Shown here in pieces: positions 26,611 through 35,065 of a stretch of DNA of 64,000 nt (position 1 is its first letter; the number at the start of each line of letters is the position of its first letter). The DNA comes from CALEUX01 sp964608615 (GTDB lineage: Bacteria > Bacteroidota > Bacteroidia > Bacteroidales > Marinilabiliaceae). The notes below the pieces were generated by a model that saw nothing but the letters and a program-made list of their open reading frames with translations, ran no database searches and was not told the origin of the DNA. Where the stretch lies: NCBI GenBank assembly GCA_964608615.1, contig CAZSQG010000007.1, positions 1-64,000 on the forward strand, given 5' to 3'. The position numbers and the translations under genes were made by a program.

Positions 26611-26824
26611 TGGCTGTAGAATTCTCTATTTTTAGTGTTTTTTGAGTGCCAGCTTCTATAAACATGTTTATTTTTTTGTTTTCAACAGGATTTTCAATAT
26701 TTTGAATATTTTGAATTGAGGGTTCACTATAAATTTGTTTGGAACATGCAGTTATAAACATTAGGATTGCAATAGCTACAAAAAAAATGTCCTTTGGACT
26801 GGTTTTAGGAAGCATGTTATTCAT
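26597..26824 (-). pseudogene. Lipoprotein signal and linker, 5' part of the frameshifted NlpC/P60 gene
   Basis: A 75-residue frame from the ATG at 26824 with a lipoprotein signal peptide ending FITAC (Cys27) and an Asn/Ile-rich linker. It ends 14 nt inside the NlpC/P60 frame. Alone it has no domain; joined to the next frame it would be a Spr-like NlpC/P60 lipoprotein of about 195 residues. The cause may be a sequencing or assembly error, a genuine inactivating insertion, or programmed slippage on GAAAAC; the first seems likeliest in a draft scaffold. Confidence 0.65.
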
Positions 26825-27258
26825 AATTAGCTGTTTTATCAATTCTTTAGTTAGCAAATGATATGCCATTTAGTATTTTTAAAATCCGCAGATGTCATCA
26901 TGATTGTTTGATGTATGGGCAATTGATCTGTAACGTAATGTCAGATTAATCAAATAATAGAGTTCTAATTTGCGAGTTTTTTGTATTCAGCAAAATTACT
27001 TACAATACTTAACTTAATATACCACAAACAAAAAAAAGTATTTAGGTAGATTTAAATCTGCAGATGTTAGTTTGACTAAATGATAGTTAGGACTTGACCT
27101 AAACTAATGCCTGAAACATAACGGGTAATTGATAAAAGAGTCAAGCCCCGGCTTGTGAATTTAAGGTTTGATATGAATCAAAATCTTAAGAAGTATAGGA
27201 TAATGATTATATTTGATTTACAAAAAATTCGTATGCTACAATAAATGCAGATCATGGT
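26825..27258. other. Intergenic region between divergent genes
   Basis: 434 bp separating the minus-strand NlpC/P60 lipoprotein from the next plus-strand gene. It must hold both promoters; TAATTTTG on the minus strand (26998-26991) is a possible -7 element but has no TTG at the right distance. A short CNGCAGATGT phrase occurs twice (near 26887 and 27059). Nothing further is supportable. Confidence 0.4.
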
Positions 27259-27807
27259 ATGAAAAAAAAACTTGTCTTATTTACAATTATAGTATTCTTG
27301 GTTCAATGTGCTCCCAAACGAGCAATGCTTGATCTCAAAGATTATAAATCAATTGAGGGTGTTAAGATTGGAATGAAGATAAATTCCGCAATTGATATGG
27401 TTAAAAGTATTTATTATATTGAAAAAACTGAAATCTCAAATTATGGGGAGAATTTTGAATACATTGTTTATGGGGATATTTCTAAGAAATTAAAATTATT
27501 CAGTTTTAACTCAGGAAATGATCCCCAAACTGTTGATAAAGTGTTTCGATTGGCCGTTAAGCATCCAAAATATCAGACTGCTGATGGCGTAAAGGTTGGC
27601 ATGACTCTTAAGGAACTTAAAGAAAGGACGAAGCTTAAATTAGCTGATTTTGATTTTGAAAATGGTTTATTCCTTATTTCTGATTCATTTGATGGTGGTT
27701 TTTTAATGGATTTGTCAACAATAAATGACGATAACTATAATTATGAAGAGCCTCAGATTGAATTATTACCAGAGGAATTAAAAATTAAGGAGATAATATT
27801 ATTTTAA
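27259..27807 (+). CDS. Hypothetical lipoprotein with an internal duplication
   Basis: A 182-residue predicted lipoprotein (signal peptide ending LVQC, Cys17). Two related segments, EGVKIGMKINSAIDMVKS (about 33-50) and DGVKVGMTLKELKERTKLK (about 113-131), suggest a duplicated small alpha/beta unit like those of envelope assembly lipoproteins. No named family is recognised. It stands alone, AT-rich, with no operon partner. Confidence 0.7.
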   Translation: MKKKLVLFTIIVFLVQCAPKRAMLDLKDYKSIEGVKIGMKINSAIDMVKSIYYIEKTEISNYGENFEYIVYGDISKKLKLFSFNSGNDPQTVDKVFRLAVKHPKYQTADGVKVGMTLKELKERTKLKLADFDFENGLFLISDSFDGGFLMDLSTINDDNYNYEEPQIELLPEELKIKEIILF

Positions 27808-27892
27808 AATCAATAAGTAAATGAGTGGTTACTCCATTATTTCTCAACCCAAAGGATCATTCCACAGCGCTCATTGATTAAAGCAAAAAGAC

Positions 27893-28609
27893 TTATTGCT
27901 GATGAAAGGCATTAAAATCTTTAACTATAGTAATCAAAAAATTTCTATCTTTCATATCACTTGTAATACCTGCTTTTTCAGCTACAGCATTACGAATCTC
28001 TTTAATTAGCGATGAGTTTGTTTCATTGTCACCATTTTTGTAGGTTACCAGTAAGATGTCTTTTACCACCTGAATGTCTTTTTCTGAAAGTCTCTCAACC
28101 CGCGGGAAACAAATTTCGTAACTTTCTTCAATATCGGTCCAGATTGTGTTTTCGAGTTTACCCTGTTTGCCAATTTTTAAAACCGTTGTTGATGCCGCTA
28201 TATCGCCCAGTCGTTGTCCTTTACCATTTATTATAATAATTAAAACAGCAATGGTTCCTCCCATCAGAGTTACATCAATTATTCTGAATATCCAACGAAT
28301 AAAGCATGCTCCAATGGTGAGTTGAGAGCCATCGGTTTTAACCACGCGGATTCCAAAAATCATTTTCCCAAGACTTTGCCCATTAAAAAGGACCTCAAAA
28401 AGGAAATGATAAAAAAGGACAGGTAAAAAAAGCACCATCATCCAGGAGGAGAATCCAATTCCGGTTTGTGTTAGGACTAATGTAACAACGAGAGCAGTAA
28501 GGCCAAGAATTATAAGATCAAGAAGATAAGCAATAATTCTGTCTCCAACACTGGCAATTCTGAATTCAAGAGCAACATTTTGTGATGTGCTAAGGTTAAA
28601 GGTTTCCAT
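27893..28609 (-). CDS. RDD family membrane protein
   Basis: A 238-residue protein starting METFNLSTSQNVALEFRIASVGDRIIAYLLDLIIL, which contains the R-D-D arrangement of the RDD family, with three or four membrane helices in residues 20-140 (FNGQSLGKMIFGIRVV is the other family segment). The cytosolic C-terminal ~80 residues (LSEKDIQVVKDIL) are typical of the RDD proteins that sit beside SpoIIM and MoxR genes. It is divergent from the SpoIIM-like gene with about 130 bp between start codons. Transport or scaffold role unknown. Confidence 0.88.
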   Translation of the reverse strand: METFNLSTSQNVALEFRIASVGDRIIAYLLDLIILGLTALVVTLVLTQTGIGFSSWMMVLFLPVLFYHFLFEVLFNGQSLGKMIFGIRVVKTDGSQLTIGACFIRWIFRIIDVTLMGGTIAVLIIIINGKGQRLGDIAASTTVLKIGKQGKLENTIWTDIEESYEICFPRVERLSEKDIQVVKDILLVTYKNGDNETNSSLIKEIRNAVAEKAGITSDMKDRNFLITIVKDFNAFHQQ

Positions 28610-28739
28610 AATTGGTGGGCCTTTTTTTAAATAAATTAAACCAACGGGTTCAAAAATAGTAAAAATTATCTCTTCTTTTATTTTGATTTGGTATATTCAA
28701 CGTCTGAAAAACCAATATTGATTTGTTAAGCCTAATCAG

Positions 28740-29708
28740 ATGAAGGAAATATCGTTCATCAAACTAAATAAAAAAAGGTGGAAAGACCTGGAAACCCAAA
28801 TAGACCAGAAAGATAGTATCAATCCGGATCATTTGGCCGACAGTTATATCCAACTCACTGATGATCTTTCGTATTCCAGGACTTTTTATCCTGATTCCAA
28901 TATTATTTCCTATTTGAATGGGCTTAGCTCCAAGACTCATGCACTGATATACCGGAATAAAAAGGAGAAAACATCACGAATACGAACTTTTTGGGTTACC
29001 GAGCTCCCGCTTGCGCTTTATGAAGCCAGGAAACATTTTTTCTGGTCTTTTGTGATATTTATTGTGGCAGTGATTATTGGCGGTGTTTCGGCATTGCAGG
29101 ATGATAATTTCCTTCGCATTATTCTGGGCGATGAGTATGTAAATACAACTTTGGACAATATTGAAAAGGGTGATCCTATGGCTGTTTATAGAAGTATGGA
29201 TCCGGTGCCGATGTTTTTTATGATAACGGCCAACAATATTTATGTTTCATTTTTAGCTTTCCTCTTTGGTTTGTTTACTGCAGTTGGTACAGCATTTGTT
29301 CTTTTAAAAAATGGAATCATGCTGGGAGCTTTTCAGGTTTTTTTCATGAAAAAATCGTTGGTAAGTGTGTCAACCCTGGCTCTTATGATACATGGTACTA
29401 TTGAACTGTCGGCTATTGTTTTAGCCGGAGGGGCAGGAATCCTTCTTGGTAACAGTATTTTGTTTCCGGGCACATTTCCGCGATCCACCTCTTTTAAGAA
29501 TGGCGTTATGCGTGGAACAAAAATAATGATTGGATTGGTTCCTTTCTTTTTTATTGCAGGTTTTCTTGAAAGTTTTATTACCCGGTATTACAATTCAATG
29601 TCGCTTATATCCAATCTCTTAATTATATTTATTTCGGTTTTCTTAATATTAGGATATTTTGTCGTTTACCCACGAATTGTTTATTTAAAAACCTCAACCA
29701 ATAAATAA
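28740..29708 (+). CDS. SpoIIM-like (DUF95) integral membrane protein
   Basis: A 322-residue protein with a ~95-residue cytosolic N-terminus (helical, MKEISFIKLNKKRWKDLETQID) and then five to six membrane helices. The pattern FLFGLFTAVGTAFVLLKNGIMLGAF followed by HGTIELSAIVLAGGAGILLG is the stage II sporulation protein M/DUF95 signature. Sporulation is not implied: the family is widespread in non-spore-formers. It begins a run of six same-strand genes with very short spacers, with MoxR and DUF58 at the end. Confidence 0.9.
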   Translation: MKEISFIKLNKKRWKDLETQIDQKDSINPDHLADSYIQLTDDLSYSRTFYPDSNIISYLNGLSSKTHALIYRNKKEKTSRIRTFWVTELPLALYEARKHFFWSFVIFIVAVIIGGVSALQDDNFLRIILGDEYVNTTLDNIEKGDPMAVYRSMDPVPMFFMITANNIYVSFLAFLFGLFTAVGTAFVLLKNGIMLGAFQVFFMKKSLVSVSTLALMIHGTIELSAIVLAGGAGILLGNSILFPGTFPRSTSFKNGVMRGTKIMIGLVPFFFIAGFLESFITRYYNSMSLISNLLIIFISVFLILGYFVVYPRIVYLKTSTNK

Positions 29709-29715
29709 TATATAC

Positions 29716-30573
29716 ATGAATAAACCACTTGTTGTTTTAGAAAAAGAAAGAGATTTTACCGATGTCATAAACGGCACATTTTCTTTTATTACCCAGGAAT
29801 TTAAATTACTGTTTAAAGTAATAGTATTATATGCCGGGTTACCAATAATTGCTGCTTCGTTAATTGGAGCTATTTATACGGGTAATACTATGGCGAACGT
29901 GTTTTTAACTATTCAGGGAAAGAGTGTAGCTGTAGAGCCCGATTATAATGTAATGGGTGCAATGTATCTGATGTTGTTTATAGCGATGTTTATGATTTCG
30001 GGATTAACAGCAGCCTACCTTGATGAATACCGAAAAAAAGGGCACGGCGGTTTTAACGAAGGCGATGTTTGGCGTAACTTTGTTTCGCAGCTGTTAACGG
30101 CTGTTGGACTGAATATAGTTACTTTTTTGATGATCATGATAGGTGTAATGTTGTGTATTATACCAGGTATATATATTATGGTGCCTTTATCACTTGTTAT
30201 TACAGTGCTTTATATCGAAAAGGTAAGCTTTGCAAATGTAATTGGACGTAGCTTTGAGCTTGTTTCAAATAACTGGTGGAATACCTTTTTAGTTTTAATT
30301 GTTGTTTCAATAATTATAAGTATTTTGGGAGGTTTGTTTTCCATTCCAGCAATGGTAATTGGTGCAGTTCAGGGATTTACTATAGCCACTGGAGGTGAGC
30401 CAGAATCCGTGAATTCTATACCAATTATTGTATCTACGATTGTTGGTGGTTTGGGACAATACCTGATATATCCTGTTTTATATGTTGCCGTGGGCATACA
30501 GTATTTTAACCTCAAAGAAAAGAAAGACCAGACTTCTTTATTTAAAAAGGTTTCTGAGATTACCAATGAATAA
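29716..30573 (+). CDS. Polytopic membrane protein of the MoxR/DUF58 cluster
   Basis: A 285-residue protein with about six membrane helices (for example FKVIVLYAGLPIIAASLIGAIY, VTFLMIMIGVMLCIIPGIYIMVPLSLVITVL and FLVLIVVSIIISILGGLFSIPAMVIG). It resembles membrane domains attached to glycerophosphodiester phosphodiesterases and DUF4013-like proteins, but I cannot name a firm family. It starts 7 bp after the SpoIIM-like gene and its stop overlaps the next start, so translational coupling is likely. Confidence 0.75.
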   Translation: MNKPLVVLEKERDFTDVINGTFSFITQEFKLLFKVIVLYAGLPIIAASLIGAIYTGNTMANVFLTIQGKSVAVEPDYNVMGAMYLMLFIAMFMISGLTAAYLDEYRKKGHGGFNEGDVWRNFVSQLLTAVGLNIVTFLMIMIGVMLCIIPGIYIMVPLSLVITVLYIEKVSFANVIGRSFELVSNNWWNTFLVLIVVSIIISILGGLFSIPAMVIGAVQGFTIATGGEPESVNSIPIIVSTIVGGLGQYLIYPVLYVAVGIQYFNLKEKKDQTSLFKKVSEITNE

Positions 30574-31321
30574 ATTCAAAAGAGTTTCCCGGTGTTGGCG
30601 GCTTGTGTTCTTATTATTAATTATGCAGACTGTTATTCCTGTTGTCGGTTTCTCCCTTAATGAGAAGGTTGAACCGTGGGATGAAAACAGTGCCATTGAT
30701 TATAGGAAACCTCCCTATGAAATTATCGATTCGTATAAAAAAGATCCAGCTTATTTCTACGATGGTGATAGGGAGGGAATGGGCTTGTTGCAGCGTATTT
30801 TGTTAAAGATTGTTCAATGGCTGGTAAGTGGCTTATCCGGGCAATCGTGGTTGCTTTATGTCTTGGGTGGATTTGCAATAATAATTGTATTTTTATTGGT
30901 TCTGCGACTTTTGAATATTCCTTTTTCAGGGATCTTTTCATTTTCAGGTAGTAGTTCTGTTTCAGGATTGGAAATGGTTCATCCGGCTGAAGGAATGACA
31001 AGGGTGGAAATGGAGAAGTTGTATAAACTCTACAGAGGTAATGGGGCTTATCGGGAGGCTGTAAGAGTTTTATACCTGATGTATTTAAAAAATCTTCATC
31101 AAGAAGGAGTAATACGATTAAAGATAAATAAAACCAATAAGGATTACCTCCATGAGATTAAAGATGAGACTATTTTTAAAGATTTTAGAAAACTTTCAAG
31201 GCTTTATGATTATGTTTGGTTTGGTCAGTTTAATATAGTTGATCAGGAGTTTTTTCAGATTGAAAAAGAATTTAATCTGAGGGATAGGTCCGGGTCAATA
31301 AAAATGGTAGTGAATGGGTAA
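30566..31321 (+). CDS. DUF4129 domain-containing membrane protein
   Basis: A 251-residue protein from the ATG at 30566, which overlaps the end of the preceding gene (ATGAATAA). A signal-like helix (LVFLLLIMQTVIPVVGFS), a periplasmic stretch (RKPPYEIIDSYKKDPAYFYD), a membrane helix (LYVLGGFAIIIVFLLVL) and the cytosolic DUF4129 domain (YKLYRGNGAYREAVRVLYLMYL, RLYDYVWFGQF) are visible. DUF4129 is found fused to transglutaminase-like or standing alone beside MoxR and DUF58 genes. Confidence 0.85.
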   Translation: MNKFKRVSRCWRLVFLLLIMQTVIPVVGFSLNEKVEPWDENSAIDYRKPPYEIIDSYKKDPAYFYDGDREGMGLLQRILLKIVQWLVSGLSGQSWLLYVLGGFAIIIVFLLVLRLLNIPFSGIFSFSGSSSVSGLEMVHPAEGMTRVEMEKLYKLYRGNGAYREAVRVLYLMYLKNLHQEGVIRLKINKTNKDYLHEIKDETIFKDFRKLSRLYDYVWFGQFNIVDQEFFQIEKEFNLRDRSGSIKMVVNG

Positions 31322-32510
31322 ACAGAAATCAAATAATACTCTAACCGTTTTTTTGGTTCTGGCTTTCATGGTTTTTGTATATGTAGCCCTTATAGCTCCA
31401 AAGCCGGTTGATTGGACGCTGAGCTTTTCCAAAAAGCATGACATTCCTTTGGGTGAGAAATTAGTTTTTTCGGTTTTGCCGGCCTTATTCCCTAATCAAA
31501 GCCTTGTTTCAATGCATTCGCATTTAGAGGATTTTTTGGAAGGAACAACGCCTCTCAATACTAATTTTATTTATATAACTGATAATTATAATATAAATGA
31601 AAATGAGGTTGAGAAGCTTTTTGAAATTATTGCTGCAGGCAACAGGGTTTTTATTGCAGCCGAGTATTTTTCAAATGAGATAAAGCAAAAGCTTAAAATT
31701 AGTCAGAAGCAATCACAACAAATTGATTACTCTTTTATTACAGATTCAGTTTGTTTTAATTATGCCAATCGCAAGCTAAAGACTGCATCGGGTTACTGGT
31801 TTAAAAAAGCCATAAGCGACAATGTATTTACATCGTACGATTCTACTAAAACTACGGTTTTGGGATACAATCAGAAAGGGGAAACCAATTTTATCAGGAT
31901 CGAAATTGGCAATGGTTTTATGTACCTGAACAGTAATCCGCTGGCATTTACAAATTATCATCTTCTTTCGGGAAACAGTAGTGAATACATTTTTAAATGT
32001 CTTTCATATTTACCTGTGTCCTCAACGGTTTGGGATGAGTATTACAAACCTGGAAAATCTCAGTTAGGATCAGAGATTAGCTATATTTTAAATGATCGCT
32101 CTTTACGTATTGCTTGGTACATCTTGCTTTTTGGCATATTAGTATATTTTATTTTTAAAGGAAAACGGCGTCAGAGAGCTATCCCTGTTGTTATTCCACC
32201 AAAAAATAATTCTCTTGAGTTTGTAGAGACTGTGGGCCGGCTTTATTTTGTTAAGGAGGATCACAGAGGTATTGCTCAAAAACGCTATATTTATTTCCTC
32301 GACTTTTTACGAACACGATATTTTGTTGATACATCAAGTCGCGACAGTAAGTTGATTGAGGAAGTGTCAAAGAAATCGAACATTGCTGAAAGAACGGTTA
32401 CTGCTTTGTTCAGAGTGGCCGAAAATCTCGAAAAAGTCAGATATATTTCGCAGGAAGACCTGCAGCAGTTTAATCGCCAAATAGAGTATTTTTATAAAAA
32501 TTGTCGCTGA
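31314..32510 (+). CDS. DUF4350 domain-containing protein
   Basis: A 398-residue protein overlapping the previous gene by 8 nt. One N-terminal membrane helix (TLTVFLVLAFMVFVYVALI) leads to an extracytoplasmic alpha/beta domain (about 30-260, DUF4350) with ITDNYNINENEVEKLFEIIAAGNRVFIAAEYF; a second membrane helix (IAWYILLFGILVYFIFKG) is followed by a basic cytosolic tail (RTVTALFRVAENLEKV). DUF4350 resembles the extracytoplasmic domains of GldG-like ABC components. Its place directly before MoxR is characteristic. Confidence 0.86.
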   Translation: MGKQKSNNTLTVFLVLAFMVFVYVALIAPKPVDWTLSFSKKHDIPLGEKLVFSVLPALFPNQSLVSMHSHLEDFLEGTTPLNTNFIYITDNYNINENEVEKLFEIIAAGNRVFIAAEYFSNEIKQKLKISQKQSQQIDYSFITDSVCFNYANRKLKTASGYWFKKAISDNVFTSYDSTKTTVLGYNQKGETNFIRIEIGNGFMYLNSNPLAFTNYHLLSGNSSEYIFKCLSYLPVSSTVWDEYYKPGKSQLGSEISYILNDRSLRIAWYILLFGILVYFIFKGKRRQRAIPVVIPPKNNSLEFVETVGRLYFVKEDHRGIAQKRYIYFLDFLRTRYFVDTSSRDSKLIEEVSKKSNIAERTVTALFRVAENLEKVRYISQEDLQQFNRQIEYFYKNCR

Positions 32511-32511
32511 A

Positions 32512-33519
32512 ATGGAACAGAATAATATGGATAATGTTCAGGAAGAGAACTCCCTTTTTGAAAGCCGGCTAAAAGTTGAAGAACTCAATCATGTAGCCTT
32601 TCGCATCCGCAATGAAATAGGCAAAGTTATTGTTGGACAAGAACGCGTTTTGGACCTGTTGTTAACGGCGCTTCTTGCAAACGGACATGTTCTGATTGAA
32701 GGCGTCCCTGGTGTGGCAAAAACCATGATCGCAAAATTGCTTTCCAAAACCATAAGTACGGGATTTTCACGTATTCAGTTTACTCCTGACCTTATGCCTT
32801 CAGATGTTTTGGGTACCACAGTTTTTAATGCAGCTAACTCATCATTTGAGTTTAACAGTGGACCAGTATTCTCGAATATGATTTTGATTGATGAGATAAA
32901 CCGCGCTCCGGCTAAAACCCAATCGGCTTTGTTTGAAGTGATGGAGGAACGTCAGGTAACTGTTGATGGAACTACCAGATTAATGGCATCACCTTTTATT
33001 GTGCTGGCTACCCAAAACCCTGTTGAACATGAAGGCACCTATAGGCTTCCTGAAGCACAACTCGACCGCTTTCTCTTTAAAATAAATATCGATTATCCAT
33101 CTGTTGATCAGGAGATAATCATTTTGCAAAATGCCTGCGAAAGAGGAAGTCGAAAGGAAATAGATGATATACAGCCGGTGATAACCGAAAGCGAACTGGA
33201 AAAATATCAGGAAATGGTGAATAAAGTGCTGGTTGATCAGCAATTACTTCACTATATAGCTGCTATAATAGAAAAAACCCGCAACAACAATGCGCTTTAT
33301 CTGGGTGCCAGTCCGCGTGCCTCACTGGCAGTATTACGAGCATCGCGTGCATATGCAGCGCTTGAAGGGAGAGATTTTGTGACTCCTGAAGATATCCGGG
33401 AAGTTGTTTATCCTGTATTAACCCATCGCATCATCTTGTCTCCCGAAAAAGAGATGGAAGGCGTGAAACCTGAGTCTATTATTCGTCAAATTCTGGATTC
33501 TATTGAAGTACCAAGATGA
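32512..33519 (+). CDS. MoxR-family AAA+ ATPase
   Basis: A 335-residue AAA+ ATPase with Walker A EGVPGVAKTMIAK, Walker B MILIDEINRAP, sensor-1 LATQNPVEHEGTYRLPEAQLDRFLF and the C-terminal lid PRASLAVLRASRAYA. MoxR proteins act as chaperones, usually on VWA-domain partners; the DUF58 protein after it is the likely client. It starts 1 bp after the DUF4350 stop codon. Confidence 0.95.
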   Translation: MEQNNMDNVQEENSLFESRLKVEELNHVAFRIRNEIGKVIVGQERVLDLLLTALLANGHVLIEGVPGVAKTMIAKLLSKTISTGFSRIQFTPDLMPSDVLGTTVFNAANSSFEFNSGPVFSNMILIDEINRAPAKTQSALFEVMEERQVTVDGTTRLMASPFIVLATQNPVEHEGTYRLPEAQLDRFLFKINIDYPSVDQEIIILQNACERGSRKEIDDIQPVITESELEKYQEMVNKVLVDQQLLHYIAAIIEKTRNNNALYLGASPRASLAVLRASRAYAALEGRDFVTPEDIREVVYPVLTHRIILSPEKEMEGVKPESIIRQILDSIEVPR

Positions 33520-33682
33520 TGAGTTCGGGTATGTACATGAATCTAAGGTAAAATGGCCTCTATAGATATTTAGGGGCTGCTTATGGTGCTTTAGATTACA
33601 GGGGTGTTTGGTTTATTATAGGCCAACATTACAACAGCATATTACAAAATAAAGTAAGTTATAGGATTTAATGCAATAAGGG

Positions 33683-35023
33683 ATGAAGAATCCATTTGGG
33701 CCTGTTTTTATAAATAATCTATTCTTTAAAGCACTTGGAGCACTTAGTGTTTTGTTTCTGCTTGCCCATATCTGGAGTTTTCTTTTTTTGTTTGCTTTTC
33801 TGGCTCTGGTAATATTTGGAGGCGTGTTAGTTGTTGATGGGGTGTTGCTTTTTTGGCGTGCCCCCAAAAATGGTATTATTGCTAAACGAATAATGTCGGA
33901 TCGTTTCTCCAATGGTGATCAAAACGAAGTCACGATAGAGGTTGAAAGTTTTTTCCGCTTCGGAATAAAAGTGGAGTTAATTGATGAGGTTCCTGTTCAG
34001 TTTCAGAAGAGAGATTTTTTACAGAAATTTAGTTTGAACCCGGGACAATTATATCGGTTGAGTTATATACTTGTTCCTGTTAAACGGGGGGAGTTTGTAT
34101 TTGGAGCTCTTAACGTTTTTATTAGCGGAGGAATAGGATTTCTATCACGCCGGTATTCATTCGGAAAAGATGTTGTAGTAAAAGTATATCCCTCTTATAT
34201 CCAGATGCGTCGTTATGAAATAATGGCCATTTCAAATCGGTTAAGTGAGGTAGGAATTAAGAAAATTCGCAGAATTGGCCGGCACATGGAGTTTGACCAG
34301 ATTCGTGATTATAGTAAAGGCGACGATATTCGTACATTAAACTGGAAAGCAACAGCACGTAAAGGTCATTTAATGGTAAACCAATACCAGGATGAAAAGT
34401 CGCAACAGGTTTTTTGTGTAGTTGATATGGGCCGCACCATGCAGATGCCATTTAATGGGATGACTCTTTTGGATTATGCTATAAATACAAGTCTTGTAAT
34501 TTCCAATATAGCCATGCTTAAGCATGATAAAGCCGGATTGATTACGTTTAATGATCAGATACGTTCCTTGATTCCTGCACGACACGAGGGGCATCATATG
34601 CAAACCATCATGGAGGTTTTGTATAATCAGAGCACCGGTTTTCAGGAACATAATTTGGAGGCACTTTATGCCAGGGTAAAGCACCATATTCATCAAAGGA
34701 GTCTGTTTATACTTTTCACGAATTTTGAAAGTATGAAATCAGCCGAGCGTGAATTGCCAATGCTGGCGCGGTTGGCTGCTAATCATCTGCTAATGGTTGT
34801 TTTCTTTGAGAATACTGAGTTGAAAACGATTATTAATAATCAGGCCAAGGATACTGAAGAAATATATCTGCAAGCAATAGCCGAGAAGTTTATTTTTGAT
34901 AAAAAACGAATCGTCAAGGAATTAGAAAGGCATGGTATTTATGCAATACTTACTGATCCCGAAAAAATTACCATCGATACCATAAATAGATATCTTGAAT
35001 TTAAAGCAAGAGGTATTATTTAG
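33683..35023 (+). CDS. DUF58 domain-containing (VWA-like) protein
   Basis: A 446-residue protein with two membrane helices near residues 12-52, then a beta-rich region and the DUF58 signature DQIRDYSKGDDIRTLNWKATARKGHLMV (about 211-234). A VWA-like fold follows, CVVDMGRTMQ, in which the usual DxSxS metal site is partly lost. It is 163 bp after the moxR gene, longer than the other spacers, so it may have its own promoter, but the MoxR-DUF58 pairing is standard. Confidence 0.92.
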   Translation: MKNPFGPVFINNLFFKALGALSVLFLLAHIWSFLFLFAFLALVIFGGVLVVDGVLLFWRAPKNGIIAKRIMSDRFSNGDQNEVTIEVESFFRFGIKVELIDEVPVQFQKRDFLQKFSLNPGQLYRLSYILVPVKRGEFVFGALNVFISGGIGFLSRRYSFGKDVVVKVYPSYIQMRRYEIMAISNRLSEVGIKKIRRIGRHMEFDQIRDYSKGDDIRTLNWKATARKGHLMVNQYQDEKSQQVFCVVDMGRTMQMPFNGMTLLDYAINTSLVISNIAMLKHDKAGLITFNDQIRSLIPARHEGHHMQTIMEVLYNQSTGFQEHNLEALYARVKHHIHQRSLFILFTNFESMKSAERELPMLARLAANHLLMVVFFENTELKTIINNQAKDTEEIYLQAIAEKFIFDKKRIVKELERHGIYAILTDPEKITIDTINRYLEFKARGII

Positions 35024-35065
35024 GTTGTGCTGATTATTTCTTATTTTTAAAACAAAGCTTCGGAC

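Noticed and set aside
28740..29708. SpoIIM name as evidence of sporulation
   Set aside because: The family is found in many non-sporulating bacteria and no sporulation gene is present in the window.
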